A DNA stretch of 64,000 nucleotides from Oscillospiraceae bacterium (GTDB lineage: Bacteria; Bacillota; Clostridia; Oscillospirales; CAG-272), in the NCBI GenBank assembly GCA_015064845.1, contig SVRL01000001.1:31425-95424 (forward strand). The letters are read 5' to 3'. A model generated the notes under the pieces. It saw only the letters and a program-made list of their open reading frames with translations. It was not told where the DNA came from and ran no database searches. The position numbers were made by a program, and so were the translations under genes. Shown one piece after another: positions 46,417 to 54,363 of this stretch (positions are counted from its first letter, which is position 1; every line of letters starts with the position of its first letter).

Positions 46417-47544
46417 ATGCCTAAAATTATTCATACGGCAGACGTTCATTTGGATGCTCCTTTTTCTCTTCTTGACGTGCAAAAGGCGCAAATGAGAAAA
46501 AATGAACTTCGTGAGACGTTTGCCTCTATCGTCCTTCTTGCAAAAACGGAAAAAGCGGATATCGTGCTGATTGCGGGAGATCTTTTTGACAGCGGTTTTG
46601 TAACGAAGGAAACCATGTCGCTTTTGGTTTCTCTGTTTTCTTCGGTTCCCGAATGCAGATTTGTCATTGCGCCCGGAAATCACGATTATATCTGGGGGCG
46701 CAGTCCTTACAGAAAAGAAGGATTTCCGAAAAACGTATATATTTTCGATAAAGAACAGCTTTCCTGTTTTTCTTTTCCCGAGATCGGCGTAGATGTTTAC
46801 GGCTATGCTTTTACGTCGGAAGGGTATGCGGGAAATCCGCTTGCAGAAAAAATCATGTTTGATCGTTCCAAAATCAATATTCTTTTGGCTCATGCGGATG
46901 TGGGGGGGCGTTCCAAATATTGTCCTCTTTCCGTTTCGGATATATCGAAAAGCGGATTTGATTATATTGCGCTCGGTCATATTCATCAAGGCGGTAAAAT
47001 CAATACGGCAGGCTCTACTTACTACGCTTACAGCGGTTGTCCGGAGGGACGTTCGTTTGATGAATGCGGAACAAAGGGTGTTATCGTTGCGGAATTTTCT
47101 AAAAATGCAGGACGGTTGAATGCTTTGTTTACAAACAAACGAATGGGAAAACGCCGTTTTGAAAAAATGAACGTGGATATTACGGGTGTGGCTTCTCAGG
47201 AAGCACTTGTCGTGCGTGTGAAAGAAGCGATTGAAAAAGAGGGATACGGTCTGGACGTTCTTCTTCGCGTTTGCTTGGTTGGACGGATTTCTCCCGAAAT
47301 TACGCTTCGCCCGGAAAAATTGACTGCTTATGCTTTTGGCGTTTTTTATCTGGAGGTTGAAGATGCTTCCGTTCCTCTTTTGGATTACGAAGAATTGAAA
47401 AACGATATTTCCATCCGAGGTGCTTTTTTCAGAGAATTGCTTCCTATGCTGGAAAGCGAAAATGAAGAAGAACGCAGAACTGCCGCCGATGCGTTAAGAT
47501 ACGGTCTTGCGGCTTTGGATGGGGATGATGTAGTGGATTTTTAA
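46417..47544 (+). CDS. DNA repair exonuclease, SbcD/YhaO-like metallophosphoesterase
   Basis: The 375-residue Mre11/SbcD-type nuclease has the five phosphoesterase motifs IIHTADVHLDAPF at residue 4, IVLIAGDLFDSG near 49, APGNHDYIWG near 86, NILLAHADVGG near 155 and DYIALGHIHQGG near 185. The C-terminal ~150 residues carry a cap domain. In Bacillus YhaO works with the SMC-like ATPase YhaN, and SbcD with SbcC; no such partner gene lies next to it here. AAAGGA precedes the ATG by about 12 bases. It is a single gene between two terminated units. Confidence 0.88.
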   Translation: MPKIIHTADVHLDAPFSLLDVQKAQMRKNELRETFASIVLLAKTEKADIVLIAGDLFDSGFVTKETMSLLVSLFSSVPECRFVIAPGNHDYIWGRSPYRKEGFPKNVYIFDKEQLSCFSFPEIGVDVYGYAFTSEGYAGNPLAEKIMFDRSKINILLAHADVGGRSKYCPLSVSDISKSGFDYIALGHIHQGGKINTAGSTYYAYSGCPEGRSFDECGTKGVIVAEFSKNAGRLNALFTNKRMGKRRFEKMNVDITGVASQEALVVRVKEAIEKEGYGLDVLLRVCLVGRISPEITLRPEKLTAYAFGVFYLEVEDASVPLLDYEELKNDISIRGAFFRELLPMLESENEEERRTAADALRYGLAALDGDDVVDF

Positions 47545-47580
47545 GCATTGTTTGCAGAAAATTCATTGTTTGAGAAAGAA

Positions 47581-47609
47581 TTGTTCTTATTTTTACGGTA
47601 AAATATAAA
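47581..47609 (+). promoter_or_regulatory. Probable promoter of the M24 peptidase gene
   Basis: TTGTTC (47581-47586), 17-bp spacer, TATAAA (47604-47609), about 30 bp before the start codon. Confidence 0.55.
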
Positions 47610-47639
47610 TAAAAATCTCTGAAAACACAGGAGAAAATT

Positions 47640-48695
47640 ATGACAAAAATTGAAATTTTACAAAAACGTTTGCCTGATGGTGTGGATGCTTTTTTAACGA
47701 CAGACAGTGTAACGCGTTTCTATCTGACCGGATTCAAAAGTTCCAATGGTTTTCTTTTTGTTACGAAACATACCGCTGATTTCTTTACGGATTTCCGCTA
47801 TATTGAAGCGGCTGAAAAAGAATGTGTCGGTTGCAGTGTTTCCGTTGGTTCCTATAAAGAAGAAGTTTCCAAAATCATTGAAAAGCAGGGAATTAAAACG
47901 ATTGCTTTTGAGGATGAGCTCGTGACGGTTGCGGCGTTGGCAGGCTTGAAAAAGACTTTCCCTGCTTGTGAATTTGTTTCCATCGGAACCGTTATCAGCG
48001 ATATGATGTCGTTGAAAACACCGGAAGAAATGGGGAGAGTTCGTAAGGCGCAGGAAATTACGGATAGGGCTTTTGCGGCGCTGTTGCCCTTGCTTCGTCC
48101 CGATATGAAAGAAACGGATGTTGCGGCCGAGTTGGAATATCAGATGAAAAAATTCGGAGCTTCCGATAAAAGCTTTGATACGATTGCCGTTTCCGGAACG
48201 AATTCCGCCCGTCCTCACGGAGTTCCCCGTCCGATTCAATTGGAAAAAGGTTTTCTTACCATGGACTTCGGCTGTATATATGAGGGATATTGTTCCGATA
48301 TGACAAGAACCGTTGTGATCGGTAAAGCGGATGCGGAGATGAAGAAGGTTTATCAGACTGTTCTGGATGCACAACTGGCTGCCATTGCTGCTGTTCGTGA
48401 AGGACTTACGGGAGAAGAATTGGATCGCGTGGCAAGAGATATTATTTACGGCGCGGGCTACGAAGGTTGCTTCGGGCACGGTTTGGGACATGGCGTTGGT
48501 CTTTTGATTCATGAACCTTTGCGTATTTCCTCGTTTGGCAAGATACCTCTCGCGAAAGGACATGTCTTTACGGTTGAACCGGGCATTTACCTGAAGGGAA
48601 AATACGGTGTTCGTATTGAGGATATGATTCAAATGACGGAAAATGGTCCCGTTGATATTACCAATAGTCCGAAAAATCTCATTGAAATTCTGTAA
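47640..48695 (+). CDS. M24-family Xaa-Pro aminopeptidase
   Basis: The 351-residue metallopeptidase has an N-terminal creatinase-like domain (1-125) and a pita-bread catalytic domain. Metal ligands lie in TMDFGCIYEGYCSDMTRTVVIG near 205 (two Asp), FGHGLGHGVGLLIHEPLRIS near 280 (His), FTVEPGIYLKG near 310 (Glu) and VRIEDM near 327 (Glu). It releases N-terminal residues before proline. It stands just upstream of efp, an arrangement common in Firmicutes and notable because EF-P helps ribosomes with proline stretches. AGGAG lies 7 bases upstream of the ATG. Confidence 0.94.
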   Translation: MTKIEILQKRLPDGVDAFLTTDSVTRFYLTGFKSSNGFLFVTKHTADFFTDFRYIEAAEKECVGCSVSVGSYKEEVSKIIEKQGIKTIAFEDELVTVAALAGLKKTFPACEFVSIGTVISDMMSLKTPEEMGRVRKAQEITDRAFAALLPLLRPDMKETDVAAELEYQMKKFGASDKSFDTIAVSGTNSARPHGVPRPIQLEKGFLTMDFGCIYEGYCSDMTRTVVIGKADAEMKKVYQTVLDAQLAAIAAVREGLTGEELDRVARDIIYGAGYEGCFGHGLGHGVGLLIHEPLRISSFGKIPLAKGHVFTVEPGIYLKGKYGVRIEDMIQMTENGPVDITNSPKNLIEIL

Positions 48696-48741
48696 AAAAC
48701 AGAAATTTACTGAAAAATATAAAAAATACTTGATAAAATAC

Positions 48742-48770
48742 TTGATATTTTGAAAATTTTCCGTTATAAT
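48742..48770 (+). promoter_or_regulatory. Promoter of efp
   Basis: TTGATA (48742-48747), 17-bp spacer, TATAAT (48765-48770). efp thus has its own promoter although it follows the peptidase gene. Confidence 0.75.
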
Positions 48771-48833
48771 ATAAATTGATTAACAATATTCAAATATTGA
48801 ATTTTGACATTAATTTTTTGGAGGTAATTTATT

Positions 48834-49391
48834 ATGGTAATCGCAGGCGATTTTAAGAACGGTGTAACTTTTGAAATGGACGGTAACGTTATGCAGGTTA
48901 TCGAATTTCAGCATGTAAAACCCGGTAAGGGCGCAGCTTTCGTTCGTACAAAACTTCGTAACGTTATTTCCGGTGCTGTAACCGAAACAACATTCAATCC
49001 CACAGACAAATTCCCCCCTGCAATCGTTGAGAGACGTGATATGCAGTATAGCTACACAGACGGCGAACTCTACTACTTTATGGATATGGAAACATACGAT
49101 CAGGTTCCTGTTTCTCAGGATCTTCTTCCTGAAAGCTTCAAGTTCGTAAAAGAAGAAATGATGTGCCGCCTTGTATCTTACAAGGGTAATGTTTTCAGTG
49201 TTGAACCCCCCATGTTCGTTGAACTCGAAGTTGTTTCCACCGAACCCGGCTTCAAGGGTAACACTGCTACGGGTACCACCAAACCCGCAACGCTCGAAAC
49301 CGGCGCCGTTATCAAAGTTCCGCTTTTCATTGACAACGGAACAAAACTTCGTATTGATACCAGAACCGGCGAATATATCGAAAGAGCTTAA
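48834..49391 (+). CDS. efp: Elongation factor P
   Basis: The 185-residue factor relieves ribosome stalling at proline runs. The N-terminal KOW-like domain contains the tip sequence [15 protein letters not shown] (residues 29-43), with Lys32 as the residue modified in many species. Two OB-fold domains follow, ending in the family signature [29 protein letters not shown] lies 9 bases before the ATG. No epmA/ymfI-type modification gene is visible nearby. Codon use is biased, as expected for a translation factor. It follows the M24 peptidase and is followed by a CD1247-family gene. Confidence 0.98.
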   Translation: MVIAGDFKNGVTFEMDGNVMQVIEFQHVKPGKGAAFVRTKLRNVISGAVTETTFNPTDKFPPAIVERRDMQYSYTDGELYYFMDMETYDQVPVSQDLLPESFKFVKEEMMCRLVSYKGNVFSVEPPMFVELEVVSTEPGFKGNTATGTTKPATLETGAVIKVPLFIDNGTKLRIDTRTGEYIERA

Positions 49392-49449
49392 TTTCGATAT
49401 AAACACGTTTTGTTGTTTTTATTAAAAATAAAGAAAGGGAGAAATGAAA

Positions 49450-49878
49450 ATGAACGTTTCTGAAAAAGTTGCTTACATCAAAGGTCTTGCAGAAGGACTT
49501 TCTGTTGATGACAAAGTTGTAAACGCGATTCTTGATGTTCTTGGTGATATCGCAAAAGAACTTGCATCGATGAAAGAGACTACGGAATATCTCGAATCCT
49601 ACATCGAAGAAGTTGATGAAGATCTCGGCGCTCTTGAAGAAGAATATTACGATTGCGATGGCGATTGTGATTGCTGCGACGATGATTGCGATTGCGGCTG
49701 CGATTGCGACGATGACTTCGTTGAAGTTGAGTGTCCTGCTTGCGGAGATACCGTTTGCATTGATGAAGATATGGATTTCGATCACGTTGAATGTCCTGCT
49801 TGCGGCGCAAAATTCTCTTGCGTTTGCGATTGCTGCGACGAAGACGATGATGAATGCGAATGCTGCAAACACGACTGA
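49450..49878 (+). CDS. CD1247-family protein with Cys/Asp-rich tail
   Basis: The 142-residue protein starts with the CD1247 N-terminal domain (NVSEKVAYIKGLAEGL through residue ~55, helical). A very acidic Cys-rich segment follows (CDGDCDCCDDDCDCGCDCDD near 70-90), then two CPACG half-sites (VECPACGDTVCI and VECPACGAKFSC) that look like a zinc ribbon, and another Cys-rich end. I prefer ATG 49450, eight bases behind GGGAG, over ATG 49444, which is too close to it. Such genes often lie behind efp in Clostridia. The function is unknown; metal binding is inferred from the cysteines. Confidence 0.85.
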   Translation: MNVSEKVAYIKGLAEGLSVDDKVVNAILDVLGDIAKELASMKETTEYLESYIEEVDEDLGALEEEYYDCDGDCDCCDDDCDCGCDCDDDFVEVECPACGDTVCIDEDMDFDHVECPACGAKFSCVCDCCDEDDDECECCKHD

Positions 49879-49896
49879 TGAAAAAGTAAAAAATCG

Positions 49897-49925
49897 AAAA
49901 GCCGTCATCAAAGACGGCTTTTTGT
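49897..49925 (+). terminator. Terminator behind the CD1247-family gene
   Basis: AAAAGCCGTC and GACGGCTTTT form a perfect 10-bp stem with loop ATCAAA, followed by TTG. Confidence 0.85.
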
Positions 49926-49974
49926 AAGTCCAAATGAAAAAGGTCTTATGTATTTTATTGAAAGGGAAGATAGA

Positions 49975-51123
49975 ATGAAAAAATTTCTGAAAGCGGTTTG
50001 TCTGCTTTTAAGTGTTGTTATTTTTGCCGGGGTTTTCGCTTCTTGCGGAAAGGGCAGAAATGTTGTTGCTATTTATGATGAAACGAAAGTTATTTATCAC
50101 TCTGAAGTTGATGACATCATAAATTATCATCTTGCTTTCTATTGGCAGACAGGGATGAGTGAAGCTGAAAAACTCAAAATTAAAGCAAATGCAGTGAATG
50201 CATTCGTTCAATACCGTTTGATTGAAGAAGAACTGAAAAAAGACGGCTTTGAAATTGACAAGAAGGCTTTGAATGAACGTTATCAGGCTGAAAAGGCTAA
50301 AATCGAAGAAGAATTTGAGGGCGGCTATAAAAATTGGAGAAAGACTTATAATGTTTCCCGAAGCTTTTTGAAAGAGGAAACGCGCAGAATGATTCTCAAA
50401 GAAAAGTGCTATGAGAATATTCAAGCCAAACTTGAAATTACGGATGATGTTCTGAAACAGTATATGAATAAACATGCCGCGGATTATATGCATCCTTCCG
50501 GCTATGGTTGGACGATGATTTTCAGAGAAGTGAAAGATTTGTCTAATGAAAATGAATGTGCCGAAGCAAAGACGGAAGCGCAGGAATATATCAATAAACT
50601 TCGCGCGGGCGAAATGACAATGGAACAGGTTGAAGCTGAACTTCTTGCGAAATACACGAAAGAAGATGGATATGGTAATGCTGTTTTCTTTAACGGCAGC
50701 GATTTTACAGCCGTTCAATCCATGCCCGTTTTGGATACGAGAGAGAAGTTGGATTATTGGTTGGAAAAATACAGTGAGGATTATAAAAACAGGGATGCCA
50801 ATGCAGATCCTTCTTCCAAAGAATATGAGGCTTATATGCAGTATATTTCCAAATGCATGGAAGTTGAAACGTATTATGCGATTCAAAATCTTGAAGTGAA
50901 CGAAGTTTATGAAAGTCCTGTTTTCAGTTTGATTGGCTATGGTATTCTTTGTCTGGATTCCATTAAAGGAGAAAGCACTTTCGATTCTTTTGAAGATGTG
51001 AAAGAAGAACTCAGGGAAAGATATATTGAGGATACAACAGCAGAAAGCTTCAAAACTTATGTGAATGATCTTTTTGAGCAGTATTCAGTCATGAATGCTT
51101 ATACAACGGCTGTTTCAAAATAA
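49975..51123 (+). CDS. PrsA/SurA-like peptidyl-prolyl isomerase lipoprotein
   Basis: The 382-residue lipoprotein has lipobox FASC (Cys near residue 23). The N-terminal helical chaperone-like region (35-170) includes VIYHSEVDDIINYH and MILKEKCYENIQAKLEITDDVLKQYM, typical of SurA/PrsA/trigger-factor-like folds. A parvulin-like segment follows near 180-240 (GWTMIFREVKDLS, ATAELLAKYTKEDGYGNAVFF-like). It probably helps secreted proteins fold outside the membrane. The parvulin core is degenerate, so isomerase activity is uncertain. I start at 49975 (MKKFLKAVCLL), with AAAGGGAAG upstream; this restores the signal peptide. Confidence 0.82.
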   Translation: MKKFLKAVCLLLSVVIFAGVFASCGKGRNVVAIYDETKVIYHSEVDDIINYHLAFYWQTGMSEAEKLKIKANAVNAFVQYRLIEEELKKDGFEIDKKALNERYQAEKAKIEEEFEGGYKNWRKTYNVSRSFLKEETRRMILKEKCYENIQAKLEITDDVLKQYMNKHAADYMHPSGYGWTMIFREVKDLSNENECAEAKTEAQEYINKLRAGEMTMEQVEAELLAKYTKEDGYGNAVFFNGSDFTAVQSMPVLDTREKLDYWLEKYSEDYKNRDANADPSSKEYEAYMQYISKCMEVETYYAIQNLEVNEVYESPVFSLIGYGILCLDSIKGESTFDSFEDVKEELRERYIEDTTAESFKTYVNDLFEQYSVMNAYTTAVSK

Positions 51124-51203
51124 AAAAGTGAACATTGTTCAATAATAAGAAAAGCACCTCGTTCTCTCTGCATTCTTATCGGAGAATTGGCAGGCAAAAA
51201 TTT

Positions 51204-51229
51204 CGGCAGAGAACTTGTTTTCTCTGCCG
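51204..51229 (+). terminator. Hairpin behind the PrsA-like gene
   Basis: CGGCAGAGAA and TTCTCTGCCG form a perfect 10-bp stem with loop CTTGTT, followed only by ATTTGTG, so the T run is weak. Confidence 0.6.
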
Positions 51230-51253
51230 ATTTGTGTTATAATGATGCTAACG

Positions 51254-51403
51254 AAAAGCCTCCCTCCGAGAGGGAGGTGGCACGGCGTAGCCGTGACGGA
51301 AGGAGCCTGCGTGACTTTAGATTTGTACTAACTTCATTGTAACGCGCTCTCCCTCACCCGACTTCGTCGGGAGCTCCCTCCCGGAGGGAGCCTTTGGTTT
51401 TGT
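51254..51403. mobile_element. MITE-like repeat with stem-loop ends
   Basis: The left end AAAGCCTCCCTCC...GAGGGAGG and the right end CTCCCTCCCGGAGGGAGCCTTT form related inverted ends of a ~150-bp element. Internal hairpins are GGCACGGCGTAGCCGTG and CCCGACTTCGTCGGG. Repeats of this composition are widespread in gut Clostridia. It encodes no protein. The rest of 51,124-51,500 holds no gene that I can support. Confidence 0.7.
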
Positions 51404-51501
51404 GCATCTTTAGGGGTATGGGCTTTGCCCGCAGCCTTGTAATACAAAGGCGAAACTGGCGATAAAACAGAACTGTAAATAAGAATATGGAGGTATGATA
51501 T

Positions 51502-51750
51502 ATGAAAAATCTAAAACTATTTTTCTCGGCATTAACAGTAGCATTTGGAATATTAGGCTTAACAAAGGCTCTTTCAACAGAGATTACAATGCCGATAATG
51601 TTCGTTTGTTTAACAACGACAATGTTTATAACATCCAAAGAATACAAGGATAAACAGCAAAAAAGCACAGCAGTCTATTTCTTGTTGTTGGGAATATTCT
51701 TGTTGATTGTGACTGTCAATAATGTTGCTTCATTGATTTGGGGCATATAA
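51502..51750 (+). CDS. Small membrane protein (possibly DUF3953-like)
   Basis: The 82-residue protein has three hydrophobic segments at about 4-22, 27-45 and 57-80 and a short charged loop SKEYKDKQQKST between the last two. GGAGG lies 8 bases before the ATG. It resembles the small DUF3953 membrane proteins of Firmicutes in size and layout, but I cannot confirm the family by eye. It lies between two MITE-like repeats together with the next gene, in the least conserved stretch right of the origin. Function unknown. Confidence 0.65.
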   Translation: MKNLKLFFSALTVAFGILGLTKALSTEITMPIMFVCLTTTMFITSKEYKDKQQKSTAVYFLLLGIFLLIVTVNNVASLIWGI

Positions 51751-51786
51751 AAGACCAATTACAATTTGACAAAGGAGTGTGATTGT

Positions 51787-52017
51787 ATGAAATGTCCTTT
51801 TTGCGATACTGAAATGCTTCACGGATACTTAAATTGTGGCACAGCAATTTGGAGCGAAAGAAAACATAAAATAAGCACTAAACCCGACAGCAAAGAGAAA
51901 TACGCGTTTCATTTGGAAGTTCCCACGATGTCTCCACATCAAATAGAGAGCGATTGCTGTCCAAAGTGTAAACGATTGATTATTGATGCATCCGATTACG
52001 AAAATAATCTCGGTTAA
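51787..52017 (+). CDS. Small zinc-ribbon protein (PF20097-like)
   Basis: The 76-residue protein begins MKCPFCDTEMLHGYL, with a CxxC pair at residues 3-6 and a second pair CCPKCKR near 57-61; these four cysteines could bind one zinc ion. The middle contains AIWSERKHK. The order (MKCPxCxxEMxxGY, W, KHK, CPxC) matches the small PF20097 proteins of Clostridia, whose function is unknown. I start at 51787, ten bases behind AAAGGAG, rather than at the upstream TTG. It is 36 bp behind the small membrane-protein gene and is probably co-transcribed. Confidence 0.75.
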   Translation: MKCPFCDTEMLHGYLNCGTAIWSERKHKISTKPDSKEKYAFHLEVPTMSPHQIESDCCPKCKRLIIDASDYENNLG

Positions 52018-52050
52018 TCAAATTCCAATTTATCTAACTGAATAAACGAC

Positions 52051-52086
52051 CCCCGACAGACCTTGAAAATCTGTCGGGGTTAATCT
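52051..52086 (+). terminator. Terminator of the small-gene pair
   Basis: CCCCGACAGA and TCTGTCGGGG pair across an 8-nt loop, followed by TTAATCTTTG. It lies 33 bp past the stop codon. Confidence 0.75.
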
Positions 52087-52117
52087 TTGCTTTCTGCATA
52101 TCAATTTTTGTTTATCC

Positions 52118-52166
52118 GTAGGGGCGTTCTTTGAACGCCCGCGGGCGAACGCAGTTCGCCCTTACC
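52118..52166. repeat. Twin-hairpin intergenic repeat
   Basis: Two perfect 8-bp hairpins stand 2 bp apart: GGGCGTTC-TTT-GAACGCCC (52,122-52,140) and GGGCGAAC-GCA-GTTCGCCC (52,143-52,161). The outer bases GTAGGGGCG and CGCCCTTAC make the whole element roughly symmetric. Elements of this form are dispersed in many gut bacterial genomes. Confidence 0.7.
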
Positions 52167-52240
52167 GTGTGTTAGATAATTTCTTCGCTAATTTTGCACG
52201 CCCTTCGAGGTGCTTTTCTTATTTGGTTGCGTTTTTTATA

Positions 52241-53122
52241 TCAGATGTTGTCAAAAAAAGATTCTCCGCAAAGAATTTTCAAGAGCTTTTCGAGATCTTC
52301 GTTGTCGGAATATCCGATGGTAATAGAACTTTTGTTGCCTTTTTCGTTGATTTTTATGGTTCTTCCCAGTGTTTTTTGCACGAGAAGTTCCAAAGAACGG
52401 GTGTGGTCTACATCGTGAGAAACTTTTTCTTCTTTTTGTTTGGAGGCTGCTTCTTCCATCATTTTAACGAGTTTTTCGGTTTCGCGAACGGAAAGATCAC
52501 GGGAAACGACTTGGAGAGCTGTTTTTTCCATAGTATCTGTATCAGATAAACCGAGAAGGACTTTTGCGTGGCCGGAAGAGAGTTCTCCGTTTTCAATCAT
52601 TTTTCGCACACTTTCGGATAAATTCAGCAATCTGAGAGAATTGGTTACAGCTGAACGGCTTTTTCCGATACGTTTTGCCGCTTCTTCTTGCGTTAAGCCG
52701 TATTCATCGATCAAGGCGGCAAATCCCATAGCTTCTTCGATGGGGTTTAAGTCGCTTCTTTGGATGTTTTCTACGAGCGCAAGTTCGGCCGCTTTTTTAT
52801 CATCCGCTGTGATGATGATTACGGGGATCTCGGAAAGTCCTGCCATTCTTGCAGCACGCCAACGACGTTCACCGGTAACGATCTGATACATACCGTCGAT
52901 GGAACGGACGGTAATGGGCTGGATTACTCCGTATAAATTGATGGATTCTGCAAGCGCTTCCAATTCAGCAGGATCGAAAGCTTTTCTTGGTTGCGCTGTA
53001 TTTGGCTCAACTTCGTTGATGCGAACTGTCGTGATTCCTGTGTTGTTTTCCGTGTTATCAATGTTGAATGCATCGACGAGGATGGCATCCAATCCTCTGC
53101 CGAGTGCTTTTTTCTTTTGCAT
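52241..53122 (-). CDS. parB: Chromosome-partitioning protein ParB (Spo0J)
   Basis: The 293-residue CTPase and DNA-binding clamp has the ParA-contact N-terminus KKALGRGLDAIL. The ParB/Srx CTPase domain follows with GVIQPITVR near 75 and TGERRWRAARMAG near 95 (the GERRxRA motif). The helix-turn-helix domain that reads parS includes LTQEEAAKRIGKSRSAVTNSLRLLNLS near 145-175, and a C-terminal dimer domain ends the protein. It loads at parS and spreads to organise the origin; two parS sites lie at 54,140-54,160 and 54,800-54,830. AAGGAG precedes the ATG. It is downstream of parA. Confidence 0.96.
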   Translation of the reverse strand: MQKKKALGRGLDAILVDAFNIDNTENNTGITTVRINEVEPNTAQPRKAFDPAELEALAESINLYGVIQPITVRSIDGMYQIVTGERRWRAARMAGLSEIPVIIITADDKKAAELALVENIQRSDLNPIEEAMGFAALIDEYGLTQEEAAKRIGKSRSAVTNSLRLLNLSESVRKMIENGELSSGHAKVLLGLSDTDTMEKTALQVVSRDLSVRETEKLVKMMEEAASKQKEEKVSHDVDHTRSLELLVQKTLGRTIKINEKGNKSSITIGYSDNEDLEKLLKILCGESFFDNI

Positions 53123-53250
53123 AATAAGCTCCTTATCTGTTGAATGATTTTTAATTTGAGAGTTTGTACAAATGAACTAATCCGTCGAGCTAAGCTTTTG
53201 GTTAACAAAAAATAAAATGCGGCGGCGATCGCAGCGGCGACTTGCCGCTT

Positions 53251-54012
53251 TTATGTTCGATCTATGATTTCTTTGGCGATTTTTCCGTAATGAATTGCGC
53301 CTTTGTTGCGTTTATCATAATAATGAATCGGTGCACCGTAACTGGGGGCTTCGCTGAGGCGTACACTTCTGGGAATGGTAACGGAAAATAATTTGTCTTC
53401 ATAATGTTTTTTTAATTCTTCCATAACCTGAATGGAAAGATTCAATCTTCCGTTGTACATCGTGATTAAAATTCCCGTTAATGTCAGTGAGGGGTTGTAA
53501 AGCTTTTTGATTTGTTTGATGGTCATCAACATCTGGGAAAGTCCTTCCAAAGCGAAATATTCGCATTGCATGGGAATGACTACGCCGTCAGCTGCACTCA
53601 ATGCGTTGACTGTCAGCATCCCGAGAGAAGGTGGGCAGTCAATGATGATGTAATGATATTTTTCTTTGATCACGTCAATGGCATCGCGTAAACGATATTG
53701 ACGGTTTTCCAAGTCTGCGAGCTCTAATTCTGCGGCTGCAAGATCAACACCGGAGGGCATAACATCCAGATTTTTATACTCTGTTTTTGTGATAATGTCG
53801 CTTGCCTGGCATCTGCCAATTAAAACGTCGTAAATGCTCTGTTTTATTTGTGGCTTTCGGATTCCCGTTCCGCTGGAGGAACTGCCTTGGGGATCGAAGT
53901 CGATCAAGAGTGTTTTTTTATTTTTAATACCTAGAGAAGCGGCTATATTAATTGCGGAAGTGGTTTTTCCGACACCGCCTTTTTGATTTGCAAAGGCAAT
54001 TATTTTTGCCAA
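53251..54012 (-). CDS. parA: Chromosome-partitioning ATPase ParA (Soj)
   Basis: The 253-residue deviant-Walker ATPase has MAKIIAFANQKGGVGKTTSAINIAASL at the start (two lysines in KGGVGKTT), LLIDFDPQGSSSSGTG near 38, YIIIDCPPSLGMLTVNAL near 115 and a C-terminal SYGAPIHYYDKRNKGAIHY near 215. It works with ParB and parS in origin segregation and, in Bacillus, controls DnaA. The start codon is TTG at 54012, fixed by the conserved family N-terminus and the upstream CAGGTG. It has its own promoter (54,081-54,109), immediately next to a 20-bp palindrome and a parS site. Confidence 0.96.
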   Translation of the reverse strand: MAKIIAFANQKGGVGKTTSAINIAASLGIKNKKTLLIDFDPQGSSSSGTGIRKPQIKQSIYDVLIGRCQASDIITKTEYKNLDVMPSGVDLAAAELELADLENRQYRLRDAIDVIKEKYHYIIIDCPPSLGMLTVNALSAADGVVIPMQCEYFALEGLSQMLMTIKQIKKLYNPSLTLTGILITMYNGRLNLSIQVMEELKKHYEDKLFSVTIPRSVRLSEAPSYGAPIHYYDKRNKGAIHYGKIAKEIIDRT

Positions 54013-54080
54013 GTTTTCACCTGCTTTCCGATTTTTTTGTTTATGTCAATCAATTGCTTGAAAAATTCGTATTATAATTT

Positions 54081-54109
54081 ATTATAACATTTTGCTTTTT
54101 GTAAGTCAA
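54081..54109 (-). promoter_or_regulatory. parAB promoter
   Basis: Minus strand: -35 TTGACT (54104-54109), 17-bp spacer, -10 TATAAT (54081-54086). The predicted leader is about 60 nt. Confidence 0.8.
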
Positions 54110-54115
54110 GTTTTG

Positions 54116-54135
54116 AAGTTATAAATTTATAACTT
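54116..54135. promoter_or_regulatory. 20-bp perfect palindrome between parA promoter and parS
   Basis: AAGTTATAAATTTATAACTT is a perfect palindrome lying 6 bp upstream of the parA -35 and 4 bp from the parS core. It looks like an operator or an AT-rich structural element; the binding protein is unknown. Confidence 0.5.
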
Positions 54136-54139
54136 TTTG

Positions 54140-54159
54140 AATGTTCCACGTGGAACATT
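54140..54159. promoter_or_regulatory. parS centromere site 1
   Basis: The core TGTTCCACGTGGAACA (54142-54157) is a perfect parS palindrome, extended by one AT pair on each side plus another. It lies upstream of the parA promoter and so may also link ParB loading to parAB expression. Confidence 0.92.
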
Positions 54160-54227
54160 GCTTTTTGGTATGAAAGACGGGAATTGCATTTGTTTATGAA
54201 TTGTTTGCTTTTTCGATAGTCGTGGTG

Positions 54228-54256
54228 TTGCAATAATGAGTCAAAGGTGATATAAT
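54228..54256 (+). promoter_or_regulatory. Promoter of the small lipoprotein gene
   Basis: TTGCAA (54228-54233), 17-bp spacer, TATAAT (54251-54256), divergent from the parAB promoter. The leader of about 100 nt contains a 14-codon open frame (54,298-54,342) that ends in the ribosome binding site region of the next gene. Confidence 0.7.
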
Positions 54257-54363
54257 AAAGAAAAATAGGAGTTGTTGCTTTTCGTAGTTGTTGGATTATG
54301 AAGTTTGATGATAAAACTGATTTTGAAGAAAGGAGGGTGTGAGCGTATAAAAAATGGGCTGGT

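Noticed and set aside
49948..51123. Trigger-factor or plain substrate-binding lipoprotein as alternatives for the PrsA-like gene
   Set aside because: The lipobox, SurA-like helical N-domain and degenerate parvulin-like middle fit PrsA/SurA best; no ribosome-binding motif of trigger factor is seen.
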